A stretch of 64,000 nt of DNA, taken from assembly GCA_003615045.1 (NCBI GenBank), contig ML014153.1, positions 62,001-126,000 on the forward strand. The letters are read 5' to 3'. Shown piece by piece: positions 29,554 to 39,875 of the stretch. The translations under genes were made by a program, and so were the position numbers. Position 1 is the stretch's first letter, and every line of letters begins with the position of its first letter. The DNA comes from Caulochytrium protostelioides. Lineage: Eukaryota; Chytridiomycota; Caulochytriomycetes; Caulochytriales; Caulochytriaceae. Under the pieces are notes generated by a model. It was not told the origin of the DNA, did not search any database, and saw nothing but the letters and a program-made list of their open reading frames with translations.

Positions 29554-32500
29554 GTTCCAAGCGAAGCGAGCGCGCGCGCGCCGTGGCCATGATGGCGGGC
29601 CATTTTCCAGCTCGGACGCCGACTGGCGGGTGGGCTGGCGCAGGATGAAGAAGCGCGCCGGGGCAGATCGCGGATGGGCGGTGGCGGTGGCGATGGCGGT
29701 TTCCGCAACGGCTGCCAGCGACGCGGAAGGAACGATGATGAGCAGCGTCAGACCGACGTCGGTCTCGGCCACGGCCACATTCCACCGCCCCAGCAACGGG
29801 GCTCGCCACCGCCGCGGTCACTCGTAACACACATGCGGGACCCTTCCGTCAAAGGGCGCGCTGGTGCTCGATGGCCGGACGATCCAATGGCGCACGCGTC
29901 TGCGTCCCGCCATCGACGTGGTGCTCAGGCTGGCCGACTGGCGTGGAACCAAATGGCGGATTGATGAATGCCTTTTTGGATGTTGTTGTCTGACCCAATG
30001 GCGTGGCATGGCCGACCAGGGCCTAGTAGAGCGGCTTCCTGACAGTCCCTATGTCCGCGCCAGCGCTCGACGGAAGAGGGACAGCGACCGATCGCCGTGA
30101 CAAAAATGTGATGCGTCCAGACTAATTTGCCGTTCACGAGAACGGCGTTTCCCGCATCCAGGCGAGCGTTCGTAGCCAGCGTGAATTCACTGGTGTCGAA
30201 GCTGACGGTCCGTTAAGCCGCGCCGTCCCTCGTCACCGACGCCACCACGAGCGACGCTATCACAAGAGCCACCATGCTGGTGGAGGAGAGCGGACATCGG
30301 CGCCGCCGCCAAGCAGAAGACAGAGCAGGGGTGGACGTCGGACCGGCGAATGTTTCTCCAGCGGCGTGCACGACGTTCAAGAACGCTCCTCGCGGCGCAT
30401 CAATGGCTATGTCGGCGCCCTCGACGACGTCCACGTCCCCCTTGCACGCAGCGTCCGATTGAGCACACCATGACCGGGATGATTTCACACCTGTGACCAC
30501 CACGAACAGGGGCCTGGTCGGGTATGATTTGGCAAACCGGTACTGCCAAGATCAGTCATGGGGTCCGATCATGCAGCGATACCGACACGCTGCCGAGGAC
30601 ACATCATGCGATGACGATGCCTCTGTCGCCAGGCCTCTGCACACGTTTCTCTTGCATACGTGTGTATCTTTTTTTTTTTTTCTGATCCTCAACTATTCCC
30701 CTGGACATTGCCACGGACAACGGCAGATGCGACCGCGGTATGATGGCCACGGTATGATGTTGTCGAGCCTATGGCATGACCCCCGGCGATCGACACTTTT
30801 GTGTCACATCGTCGGAAATATCGGATCGATCGGGCATGCGACCGCTGCGGATTTTCGGGGGCCCATTCCTTTATCTCCGGCGGCCGCATCGGCGGTCCGA
30901 CGGCGGCGGCGGCGTGGTGTTGATGATCCGCGCGACCACCCATCGGGCTGCTCCAGTGACCCGCGGCCGCGGCCGCCAAACACGAGCGGCCGCATTCGAG
31001 GGCTGAAGGCGATGCGCGATGTCGCGTCACCGTCGGGGACGCGGCGGGGAAGGCGACACCAACCGGCCAGAGCAGCGGCTGGTGGAGGCCATCGGCCCAA
31101 AACCACAGGGGTGGGCCCACCGAGGTGCCGGCAGGGCCATACGAACGCGTCATCCTGACGTATGCGGTGTTGGTTGCATCCAATGAGATTGCCATCTCAC
31201 CACGGAGACGATGATGTGATTCGGTCCATGTCCGCGCAAGCGCATCCTCGGGGCCATCACAGAACGGCAACCACATCGTGGACGCGACAGATCTGCTCGT
31301 CGCGGTCAGCAAAGATCAGATCTTGTAGGCGTGTTGTCATGTGCATGACGGATCGTGACGAAGCATGGTGCATGAAGCATGTACAGGGCTCGCACATGGG
31401 CTAATCAGCGTGCCCAGGCGAGAGCCGACGGGGGCCTGGATGGGAAGTGGAGAGCAGCGACCCTCGTTCAAGTGCTCGCCCGCCATATGCCTGCCGACCC
31501 CGGGTTCCGACCACCGCAATCGCCGGCCAATACGGTGTTGCTGCGGCGATACGGACAGCTGCGTGAGATCATCGGCCATGGCGAAAGGCCCCAGCGCGCT
31601 GTTGGGAACGCGGCCGGAGAGCGCGCCCTGTGGCACGGTCGGCCGCCGCCGTGATCTGAGGTGATACAAAGTCCTCGCATCGCGGCACGGCAATAACATT
31701 GACGCGGTCCCATGGACGCCATTGCCTGCCGCGTGTCCCTCGCCGAGCGTCGCACGTCGCACCGCATCGAACGTCCATGCGCCTCCGGCCATCGACAGAT
31801 CGCGGTGTCCTCAACGACACCACCATGGCGGCCCTTACGCTTTTGCTTTCGCTTTCGCGACGGCCCCCGAATGCCTTCTCGGGATGCCGGACGGTGGGGG
31901 CCCGTCCGTGTTTGTGATGATCGCTGTTGAATGTTTGTTATGATTTGTGCGAATTGGTCGAGTGGTGAAACGGGGAACAGAACGATTGCTGAGCGACACG
32001 TGTCGATGTCGGGGCAGAGAATGCGACATATCGTAGGTGATCGGCGAGCTCAGGATGCATGGACATGCGCTGCGGCATGCGCTCGGGCTGCGGCATCGCG
32101 AAGGGCCAGCGCAGGTGACCTTGACGCCTCTCGCTGGAAGAGAGGTTTCCAGAACGCATCCGTAGGATCTATGTGTATGTGCGTCGGATGGTTCTCTCGC
32201 CAAAAGAACCATTTTGCACGCTCACACACTCTCACACTCACGCGACTGTGAGATCCTACGGCGATGCTCTTTTCACGGCACTCTATCGCTGTGATGCCAA
32301 GCCAGGCCGAATCGCTCGACACAGCATTCAGATGGTTCGACATGTGTAGCGAATGGAAGCCGATGGCCATAAAGCCGGTCGGTGAAGGGACCAAAGTAAC
32401 AACATGGGGCGACCCATTCACCGCGGCTCTATCCGGGAGAAACCATCTTTCGTCAGCCGTATGCGCGGGAAGCGGATCGTCAATCATAAAAGGGCCGCTT

Positions 32501-32901
32501 TTTTTTTTTTGCCGGTGGGCTGGAGAGGATGGCGGGGCGCAGTGAAGGAGGGAACCCTGGCCAGCAGAAGCGGCCTTTCCCATATGTCAGTGCAGGGACC
32601 AAGCCCTCCCAGAACATCGACTGATTGACACATCGACGCATCGCTTTCTCGACCGAGTAGTCGCTATCGCATGACCATCGTCACCGACACGTGTCTTGAT
32701 CATCGATCGTTCTGCTCAAGCGGTACAAGTCGATTCACCGAGACCTTGCCACGTGGCCCGCGGCCTAGCCCACCCCCGATTCCCGAGAACCTCATCGCTT
32801 GATCTTTCTTCTGCCGTAGTCAGACAAGCTCATATCATATCCCTGCCGGGACCACGAACGCTCTCTCCCACATTGTCAAACCGTTGGCCTACGTCACCAC
32901 C

Positions 32902-35069
32902 ATGAACTCGCCCGGCGCCTTCCGCAGTCTCCAGGAGATTCCCGCTTCCGAGCGTGAAGTCGAGGACGGCAACATCCGTCGGTAAGTGACCATATCCTTC
33001 CCTTCCATCAATGTTCATTCGATTTGGTTGGTGCTGGATGGCTCCATCCTGGAAAAAAACGACCGTGATCGATGATCGTCTTTGAAGCACCCGTACCCAT
33101 AGAAGGATGCGTATAGGTTTACTCACCTCTCTTCTGTTCGTTTTCGGGATATTCATGTGCGCGGCCGCCATGTTCGTGGATCCTTGTTTGTATATCCAGC
33201 CTGGCCGACAAGAGCTGGGAGGATATTCAGATCAAGACGTTCAGCAACTGGGTGAACACGCAACTCAAGATCAAGGGGTACACACCGATCCAGGATATCA
33301 CGCAGGACTTTGGCACGGGCGAGAAGCTGATCCAGCTGCTTGAGATCATCGGGAACGAGTCGCTCGGCCGCTACAACAAGAACCCGAAACTCCGCCTGCA
33401 GAAGATTGAAAATGTCAACACGGCGCTGGCGTTTATCAAGCGCCGTGACGTCGCGCTCACCAACATTGGTGCCGAGGACATTGTCGATACCAACGCCAAG
33501 CTGGCACTCGGTCTGTGCTGGAGCTTAATTCTTCGTTTCGTCGTGTCCGAGATCAGCGAAGAAGGCCTCACGGCTAAGGAGGGTCTGCTCTTGTGGTGCC
33601 AGCGTCGCACTACGCCGTATGCACAGGACTTCCAGATTAAGGACTTTACCTTCAGCTGGCAGGACGGTCTCACCTTCTGCGGTCTGATCCACCGCCACCG
33701 CCCTGATTTGATCGACTACTGGGCGCTCGACAAGTCTGCCAAGGAGGCGAACATGCAGCTCGCGTTCGACGTTGCTGAGCAGCACCTGGGCATCCCAAAG
33801 CTGTTTGCGGTCGAGGACATGACCCAGGTCGCGCGGCCTGACGAGCGGTCGGTCATGACCTATGTGGCGCAGTACTTCCACGCGTTCGCGCAGCAGAGCA
33901 AGACGGGCACCGCGGGCCGTCGCGTCGGCGCGCTCGGCCAGGTGCTCCACCAGACGTGGGAGATGCAGAACGACTATGCGGAGCGCGTGGCGGTGCTGCT
34001 CGCCGCCGTCGACGCCGTCCAGCAGCAGTGGCGGCAGCACGCCGATTTCAAAGGCTATGCGGAGGCGAAGCAGCAGCTGACTGACTTCGAGAGCGCATAC
34101 AAGACGAGCACGAAGCGCGGCTGGGTCGCCGAGAAGCGTGCGCTCGAGACGCTGTACAGCAACATCCAGACGAAGCTGCAGACGTACAAGATGCGCGCAT
34201 ACGAGGCCCCCGCGGGCCGCACGCCCGCAGACCTCCAGCAGGCGTGGGACGCCCATGTCGCGGTCGAGGCCGAGCGCAAGAAGCGCCTGACGAGCACGAT
34301 CCGCCAGATCAAGGAAGATCTGCGGGTCGCATTTGCCGACGCGGCGAACGCGGTCCAGCACGACATCAACGGGCTGTCCTCACGCTTAGCGCAGCTCGCG
34401 AGCGTGACGCCCGACCTAGACGAGCAGCGCGCCGGCGTGCAGGCGATGCTGTCGGAGCTGACGGCGATCGCGGAGCGCATCGAGGGCCCGGTCGCGGCGG
34501 TTGAGACCACCTGCGTGGAGGCCGCGATCGAGGACAATGCCTACACGATCTACACGGTCGAGGATCTGCGGTTTGAGCTGGAAGCCGTCCAGCAGGCGGT
34601 GCGCAGCAAGCTGGTCTTTATCGATTCGCAGGCCGCGGCGCGTCGCCACGAGGGCCAGCTGCGTCCCGAGCAGCTTGAGGAGATCACCGAGACCTTCCAA
34701 CACTTCGACAAGGACCAGGACGGCCAGTTGACCTGCGAGGAGTTCAAGGCCGCGCTGCAGAGCGCCGGTGCGATTCTGGACGACAAGGAGGGCGACGCGG
34801 TGTTTGCGAAGCTCGCCGTCGATGGCCACGTGAATTTCGACGCGTACCTGCGCTATGCGCGCGACCAGGAAGAGGACCGCACCGATCCGGAGCAGCTGCG
34901 CAAAGCCTTCGCCACGCTCGCGAGTGAGAGCGGCCGCGTGACCGAGGCCGACATGTACCGTGCGGGCATGGCCCCGGCCGTGGTCGAGCACCTGAAGCGC
35001 GTCCTGCCCGCCTCGTCGCAGGGCGAGGGGTACGACTACGCGACGTTCCTAGACCAGCTTTTCCACTGA
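32902..35069 (+). CDS. Alpha-actinin (short-rod, Ain1-like), 649 aa, two exons
   Basis: Alpha-actinin cross-links actin filaments, in fungi at the cytokinetic ring. Exon 1 is 32902-32981 (ATG in ACCATGA; 26 codons plus 2 nt), donor CG|GTAAGT. Exon 2 is 33200-35069, acceptor ATCCAG|C. The 218-bp intron is in phase and restores the conserved actin-binding start (DIQIKTFSNWVNTQL, about residue 36). Two calponin-homology domains follow at about 36-143 and 148-255 (KEGLLLWCQRRT, FTFSWQDGLTFCGLIHRHRPDLID). A short helical rod lies at about 260-500, enough for two spectrin-like repeats, against four in animals. The C-terminal EF-hand region starts near 515. The first hand, DKDQDGQLTCEE (about 530), keeps calcium ligands; the second (VDGHVNFD) is degenerate. 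The protein ends with a Ca2+-insensitive-type EF-hand (YDYATFLDQLFH). Length matches fission yeast Ain1 (621) rather than animal proteins (about 890). Confidence 0.93.
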
Positions 35070-35808
35070 CGACTCGCTCGACATAAAGAACCACCCTTCC
35101 CAACCCCGGGCGAATGCCTGAATTTGCACATTCGGCCCTATCGATCCACGATATCGCATCACGCGAGGTGATGTTGATGGCCACGACTATAATTTAATGA
35201 CTCAATTGCTCAACATCCGCCGTTCCATCGGCCACGGGCCATAACGTGCCACGTGCACCGATGATCGTCTTCCCGAAGGCGAGAGGGAACCAACCTCCCT
35301 CTCTCTTTTTTTTTCAGTCTGATCGCATCAGGAGCAATGGGAGGCGCTGCACACGAAGGAGAGAGACGGAGAGAGACGGAGGGCGCTATCAGGATCAGCC
35401 CGTCGGCGTGAAGCGCGTCGTAGGCCGATCCTTGTTCGCCGCCCTCTCACCGGTCCCCCTCATCAGGCATCGACGACATCGGCGACGCGCCAGACGTCGG
35501 CGATGCACGCATGGCCCTGCTCGAAGATACCGACTCCCACGGCGCTGTCACCTCGCGCGGGTGTGGGAGCGACGGCGCCTTGACGCGGGTTCCCGCCTCG
35601 CGCCTTGCTCGGCGCCTCGCTCCGCCTCTAGGCTCCTGCCGAGGCTCCTGCGCCTCTGCGGCCCGTGTGCCCCGTTTCTTCCCGACGAGGACGGAGAAGA
35701 CCGCGAGGGTCCCCGGGAAGACGGGGACCTTCTCGGGGCAAGAGCGCGTCCAGCGACCGGAGCGACAGGAGCGACGACGACGATGATGATGACGAGGCAC
35801 GCGACGGG

Positions 35809-35809
<1 letters not shown>

Positions 35810-35840
<31 letters not shown>
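35810..35840. repeat. (CCTG)n tetranucleotide run
   Basis: Seven to eight pure CCTG units are in tandem in the spacer. Confidence 0.9.
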
Positions 35841-35842
<2 letters not shown>

Positions 35843-36333
35843 CTTCCTTCCTCCCGACCTGACCCGTTTCGTTCCGCTCCGACCTGCTCCGCCTCCGCCC
35901 AACCAACCCCCCTTGGCCCTTCGCCACCATGTGGGAGCATGGGCGAGCTCCGAGGCCTGCGGCAGCCGTTCAGGAGCCGTTCAGGTTCAGGGCGTCCCGG
36001 GCGCGCGTCAGAAGGACGGCGCCGTCGCCGGGGTGGTTCCGGCGCACGGTGGGTCCGCGACGGATGAACACGCGAAAGCGCACGGGCCGGGCGCCCGCCA
36101 CCGCGCCATCGCATGGGTTATCGGGACCGGGCGGGCGGCCACGACCGTCGCCGGGACCGTGATGCCGTTGCCGCTCTCGCCCGTCGCCATCGCCGTCCGC
36201 GAGCGCGGCAAGACGACGGCGAGGCGGGCGTCGGTCGAGACAAACGATGGAAATGACCGCGCGACAGGAAGCGCGCGAGAGCGGCGGAGCGCATTGCGCG
36301 AGCGATGCCGACGGAACGCCCGAGAGGCCGGCC

Positions 36334-36382
36334 GGCGAGGCGAGGCGAGGCGAGGCGAGACGAGGCGAGGCGAGGCGAGGCG
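36334..36382. repeat. (GGCGA)n pentanucleotide run
   Basis: About nine GGCGA units are present, one changed to GACGA. The run lies just upstream of the citrate synthase promoter. Confidence 0.9.
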
Positions 36383-36430
36383 CGTCCGGGGCGACGACGC
36401 GTTCGCCGCGGCGCGGGTCGGGGTGCCTGT

Positions 36431-36440
36431 TATATATGAA
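36431..36440 (+). promoter_or_regulatory. Candidate TATA box for citrate synthase gene
   Basis: TATATATGAA sits in otherwise very GC-rich DNA, 233 bp upstream of the citrate synthase ATG. The distance allows a normal 5' UTR. No start-site data are available. Confidence 0.4.
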
Positions 36441-36663
36441 AGCCCCGCGGCGGGCAGAGCGGCCCCATGGCGCTGCGAGGGAGGTCCGGGCCACGCGCGT
36501 CGTGTGGCGAAAGAAGGGCACCCGCATGGCCCACGCGCACGCTGAAACGGCCCCGTCGTGCACCACGTTGTCTCTGCCGTGTGTGGTTGCTTCCGTTGCT
36601 GCTTCACTTCACGCTGTGCTCGGTTGCCCTGCCGCCTTGCTTCCCGCTTGATACTCCGCCACC

Positions 36664-38257
36664 ATGTTCCGCCTCGTCGCCCGCAACCCGCGTCCCGCCG
36701 CGGCGCTCCTCTCTGGTGCTGTAAGTTAGCCAGGCGATTCGCGCGATATGGCGCGCTGTCCACATGACGTAGGAGGGATGATGAGAATCCGAGGGAGGAG
36801 GATGCCGGATTCGAAGATAACCTTCGTTATCATCATCGTTGTCGTCGTCATCTTCATTATCGGTGGATAGGTTAGCCATGCTCACCTGCTTTGATACCGA
36901 TTCAACGAATGACTTGGCATGTCTCCAGCGCTTCAAGAGCACCAGCAAGGTCACCACGCTCAAGGAGCGTCTCCAGCAGATCATCCCTGAACGCGTGGCC
37001 GAGGTGAAGGAGGTCCGCCAGAAGTATGGCTCGCGCGTCCTGGGTGAGACGACCGTCGACATGGCCTACGGCGGCATGCGCGGCATTAAGGGTCTCGTCA
37101 CCGAGACCTCCGTCCTCGACCCGGAGGAGGGCATCCGCTTCCGCGGTCTGACCATCCCGGAGTGCCAGAAGCTGCTCCCCAAGGCCCCTGGCGGTGAGGA
37201 GCCCCTGCCCGAGGGTCTGTTCTGGCTGCTGGTCACGGGCGAGATCCCCACGACCGAGCAGGTCCAGGCGCTCTCGGCCGACTGGGCCGCCCGCTCCATG
37301 ATCCCGCCTCATGTTGAGGACATCCTGGACCGCTGCCCGAACACGCTCCACCCGATGAGCCAGTTTGTGCTCGCCATCACGGCGCTGCAGCACGAGTCGG
37401 CCTTCGCCCGGGCTTACCAGAACGGCGTGCCCAAGGCCCAGTACTGGGACTACGCGTACGAGGACGCCAACGACCTCATCGCCAAGCTGCCCGCCGTCGC
37501 CGCGCGCATCTACCGCAACGTCTACAAGGACGGCAAGGTCGCGCCCGTCGACAACTCGCTCGACTACTCGGCCAACTTTGCCCGCATGCTCGGCTACACC
37601 GACCCCACCTTCACTGAGCTCATGCGTCTCTACCTGACGATCCACTCGGACCACGAGGGCGGCAACGTCTCGGCCCACGCCACGCACCTCGTCGGCTCGG
37701 CGCTCTCGGACCCTTACCTCTCGTTCGCCGCCGGTATGGCCGGCCTCGCGGGCCCGCTCCACGGTCTCGCGAACCAGGAGGTCCTCCGCTGGATCATGAA
37801 GGTCCGCGACGAGGTCGGCACCGACGTGACGGACGCCGACATCAAGGCCTACCTCTGGAAGACTCTGAAGGCCGGCCAGGTCGTCCCGGGCTACGGCCAC
37901 GCCGTTCTGCGCAAGACCGACCCGCGCTACACCTGCCAGCGCGAGTTCGCCCTCAAGCACCTGCCCACCGACCCCATGTTCCAGCTCGTTAGCCAGATCT
38001 ACAACGTCGCCCCGGGCGTCCTGACCGAGCACGGCAAGACCAAGAACCCCTGGCCCAACGTGGACGCCCACTCCGGCGTGCTCCTCCAGCATTACGGCTT
38101 CAAGGAGCAGGACTTCTACACCGTGCTCTTCGGTGTGTCCCGTGCCCTCGGCGTCATGTCCGGCCTCATCTGGGACCGCGTCCTCGGCCTGCCGATCGAG
38201 CGCCCCAAGTCCCTCTCCACCGCCGTCATCAAGAAGATGTTCGAGGGCAAGCAGTAA
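36664..38257 (+). CDS. CIT1: Mitochondrial citrate synthase, 461 aa, two exons
   Basis: The enzyme condenses acetyl-CoA with oxaloacetate in the mitochondrial matrix, the first step of the TCA cycle. Exon 1 is 36664-36720 (19 codons, GCCACCATG context) and encodes an Arg/Ala-rich transit peptide. The phase-0 intron is 36721-36928 (208 bp, GCT|GTAAGT to TCCAG|CGC), and exon 2 is 36929-38257. The join gives ...[20 protein letters not shown], with a typical matrix cleavage region. The catalytic triad is present: His in [11 protein letters not shown] (about 260), His in GPLHGLAN (about 296) and Asp in PNVDAHSG (about 397). The oxaloacetate-binding region [14 protein letters not shown] is also present. 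The [26 protein letters not shown] segment is typical of the eukaryotic type I enzyme. Length equals that of mitochondrial forms in fungi and animals. There is no peroxisomal targeting signal: the C-terminus is FEGKQ. Confidence 0.96.
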
Positions 38258-38417
38258 TCCTGCTTCTGGGATGGGTTCCCGCCTCGTCGCCGCGTTCTCG
38301 CATGATTCCCGTGGCGAATGGATGGCTGGTCCCGGCTTTCACTCTTATTGAATATATTCATGTTTAACCCTCTTCTGATGGAATTGTTTCACGGCATCGG
38401 AGCGGACCCACGACGCG

Positions 38418-39875
38418 CTAGCGAACGACGCGGGCGAGGCGATAGAGCAAATAGAGACTCGCGGGCACGGGGATCCCGCCCGTGGCCATGCCGACGTGGC
38501 CCGACGCCGCCCACGGCCACGGCACCCGGACGCGGTCCTCGCCGAGCCGCGGGTCCCAGAGATTGAAGTCGACGCCCTCGAGCCGGCGCAGCCAGAGCTC
38601 AGTGGTCTCGAGCACCGGCAGCACAATCGCGCGCTCGGCGCGGCCCATGCCGCCGCCGCTCGCCGCGTGGCGCTGCCCGCTGCGCTCGGCGAGGTGCGTC
38701 CGCGCCGTGATGACATGGTCGTTGGCGCGCGTCGCGACGTCGAAGACCGCGTCGGCTAGCCGCGACCGCGTGTCGGCGTCCGGCCCATCCGCCGAGCGCG
38801 CCGGGTCGGCCTCGCCCTGCGCGAGGCGAGCGAGGGCTTCGAGCGAGAGCCGGTGCTGCGCCATCACGTCCAGCGGCAAGTAGCACCGCTGGTGCGCCAG
38901 CTGGCCCGGAATCCCGCGGAGGACGGTCATGATGCCGGCGGCCTTGCCGACGTGGCTCGCGAGGTGGTCGGCCGGGCCCGAGGGTCGCGGCGTCGTCGTC
39001 GTCGTCGTCGCCGCCGCCGCCGACGACGACGACGACGACGGGGCGAGCGTCGATGGCGCGGCGGTCTGCACAGCGGCCTCGAGGCTCAGGTACAGCAGCT
39101 GCGACGCGGTCTGCTCCGCATACGTCTCGAGGGCATCGAGCGTGGCGGGTGGCACATCGCTCAGGTTGCCCTCGCGCGCGCTCAGCATCGTGCGAACGAA
39201 GTGGCGCGTGAGACGGACGCCGTGGGTGCGGCCGCCGAGGCCGTTCGTCGGCACGCCATGCACCACGTAGTGCAGCAGCGCGAGGATCGGCTGCGCGGGG
39301 ACGGCGCTCGCCGGGTCGCTCGCCAGCAAGCGGTCGATCTCGGACCGCCACCACGCCATCCGGAGCCGCGCGGCCGTCGCGCTCTCACCGCTGCCGCCGC
39401 CGCGCCGGCCGAGCGCCGCGCCGCTGCCGCCTTCACGGACGCGCGCAAGCTCCGCATTGAGTCCGCGCAGCGCCCAGACGGCGATCCGTGTCGACGACGG
39501 CAGCAGCAGGGATGCAAGGTAGGTGGACGGGTCGACCCGGGCCACGAGCGCGCGGGCGACCTCTTCGGCGGCCGCGGGCCGCTCCACCGCCGGCGCCGTT
39601 GACGTCGTCGTCGTCGTCGTCGAAGAAGCAGGCGCCGCTGCGGGTGCCACGGGCGACGAGTCGTCGTAGTGCCTCGGCGTGATGTCGTTGTGACATGACG
39701 GCGCGGCTGATCCAGCGGCCGGCGATGGCGATGGCGCGGCTGAGGCGGCTGTGGAGGAGGACGTGGACCGCGTCGTCCACGCGTGGGCGGGGGTGACGCG
39801 CTGAGGTCGTGAGAGAGCGGTCCACAGCGCTGGCGGACGGCCGCACCGCGGCATGACCGCGAGTCGCGTCGTCAT
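38418..39875 (-). CDS. NDUFAF6: NDUFAF6-like complex I assembly factor (squalene/phytoene synthase fold), 485 aa
   Basis: NDUFAF6 (C8orf38) assists assembly of complex I, notably ND1, in mitochondria; it has a phytoene-synthase fold but probably no prenyl transferase activity. The N-terminal ~100 residues are Arg/Ser/Ala-rich and consistent with a mitochondrial presequence. The domain starts at about 100 (VDPSTYLASLLLP) with RMAWWRSEIDRLL, HVGKAAGIMTVLRGIP and CYLPLDVMAQH in the order seen in NDUFAF6. It ends with a LRRLEGVDFNLWDPRL motif, the counterpart of the QRVDFDIFHPSL end in human NDUFAF6. The DxxxD active-site motifs of true synthases are not evident. A Ser/Ala/Thr homopolymer insert is encoded by the inverted triplet repeat at 38991-39040. 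The gene is convergent with citrate synthase, 160 bp away. Phytoene/squalene synthase proper is a less likely alternative. Confidence 0.85.
   Translation of the reverse strand: MTTRLAVMPRCGRPPALWTALSRPQRVTPAHAWTTRSTSSSTAASAAPSPSPAAGSAAPSCHNDITPRHYDDSSPVAPAAAPASSTTTTTTSTAPAVERPAAAEEVARALVARVDPSTYLASLLLPSSTRIAVWALRGLNAELARVREGGSGAALGRRGGGSGESATAARLRMAWWRSEIDRLLASDPASAVPAQPILALLHYVVHGVPTNGLGGRTHGVRLTRHFVRTMLSAREGNLSDVPPATLDALETYAEQTASQLLYLSLEAAVQTAAPSTLAPSSSSSSAAAATTTTTTPRPSGPADHLASHVGKAAGIMTVLRGIPGQLAHQRCYLPLDVMAQHRLSLEALARLAQGEADPARSADGPDADTRSRLADAVFDVATRANDHVITARTHLAERSGQRHAASGGGMGRAERAIVLPVLETTELWLRRLEGVDFNLWDPRLGEDRVRVPWPWAASGHVGMATGGIPVPASLYLLYRLARVVR
38991..39040. repeat. Perfect 20-bp inverted triplet repeat (hairpin) inside the NDUFAF6-like CDS
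   Basis: A (CGT)n arm (38991-39010) and a (CGA)n arm (39021-39040) are exact reverse complements, separated by a 10-nt C/G loop. On the coding strand they encode Ser6-Ala-Thr6-like homopolymers. Confidence 0.9.

Larger units (their letters stand above)
27559..32901. other. Gene-poor 5.3-kb region
   Basis: No ORF shows convincing conserved domains on either strand. ORFs of 60-220 codons are present but overlap one another on both strands and lack codon bias or motifs. Contents include a (CCG)n run at 29118-29153, a CTGCTGGCC array at 29460-29553, T- and A-runs near 30668 and 32501, and a weak pair of reading frames on the minus strand near 30100-30500 described under findings. The left end is the PDE promoter and the right end the alpha-actinin promoter. 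Confidence 0.5.
35070..36663. other. Spacer between alpha-actinin and citrate synthase genes
   Basis: No gene is seen. There is an AT-rich 3' flank with CATAAAG at about 35080, a (CCTG)n run and a (GGCGA)n run, listed separately. A TATA-like element at 36431 precedes the citrate synthase gene. Confidence 0.5.

Noticed and set aside
29450..29827. 125-codon ORF with Leu/Ala-rich membrane-like start
   Set aside because: The hydrophobic part is only a translation of the CTGCTGGCC tandem repeat.
31958..31985. TGGTCGAGTGG, tRNA A-box-like motif
   Set aside because: No B box (GGTTCGANNCC) follows at the right distance.
33107..33199. Signal-peptide-like peptide upstream of alpha-actinin
   Set aside because: It falls inside the 218-bp intron whose splice sites restore the conserved actin-binding domain.
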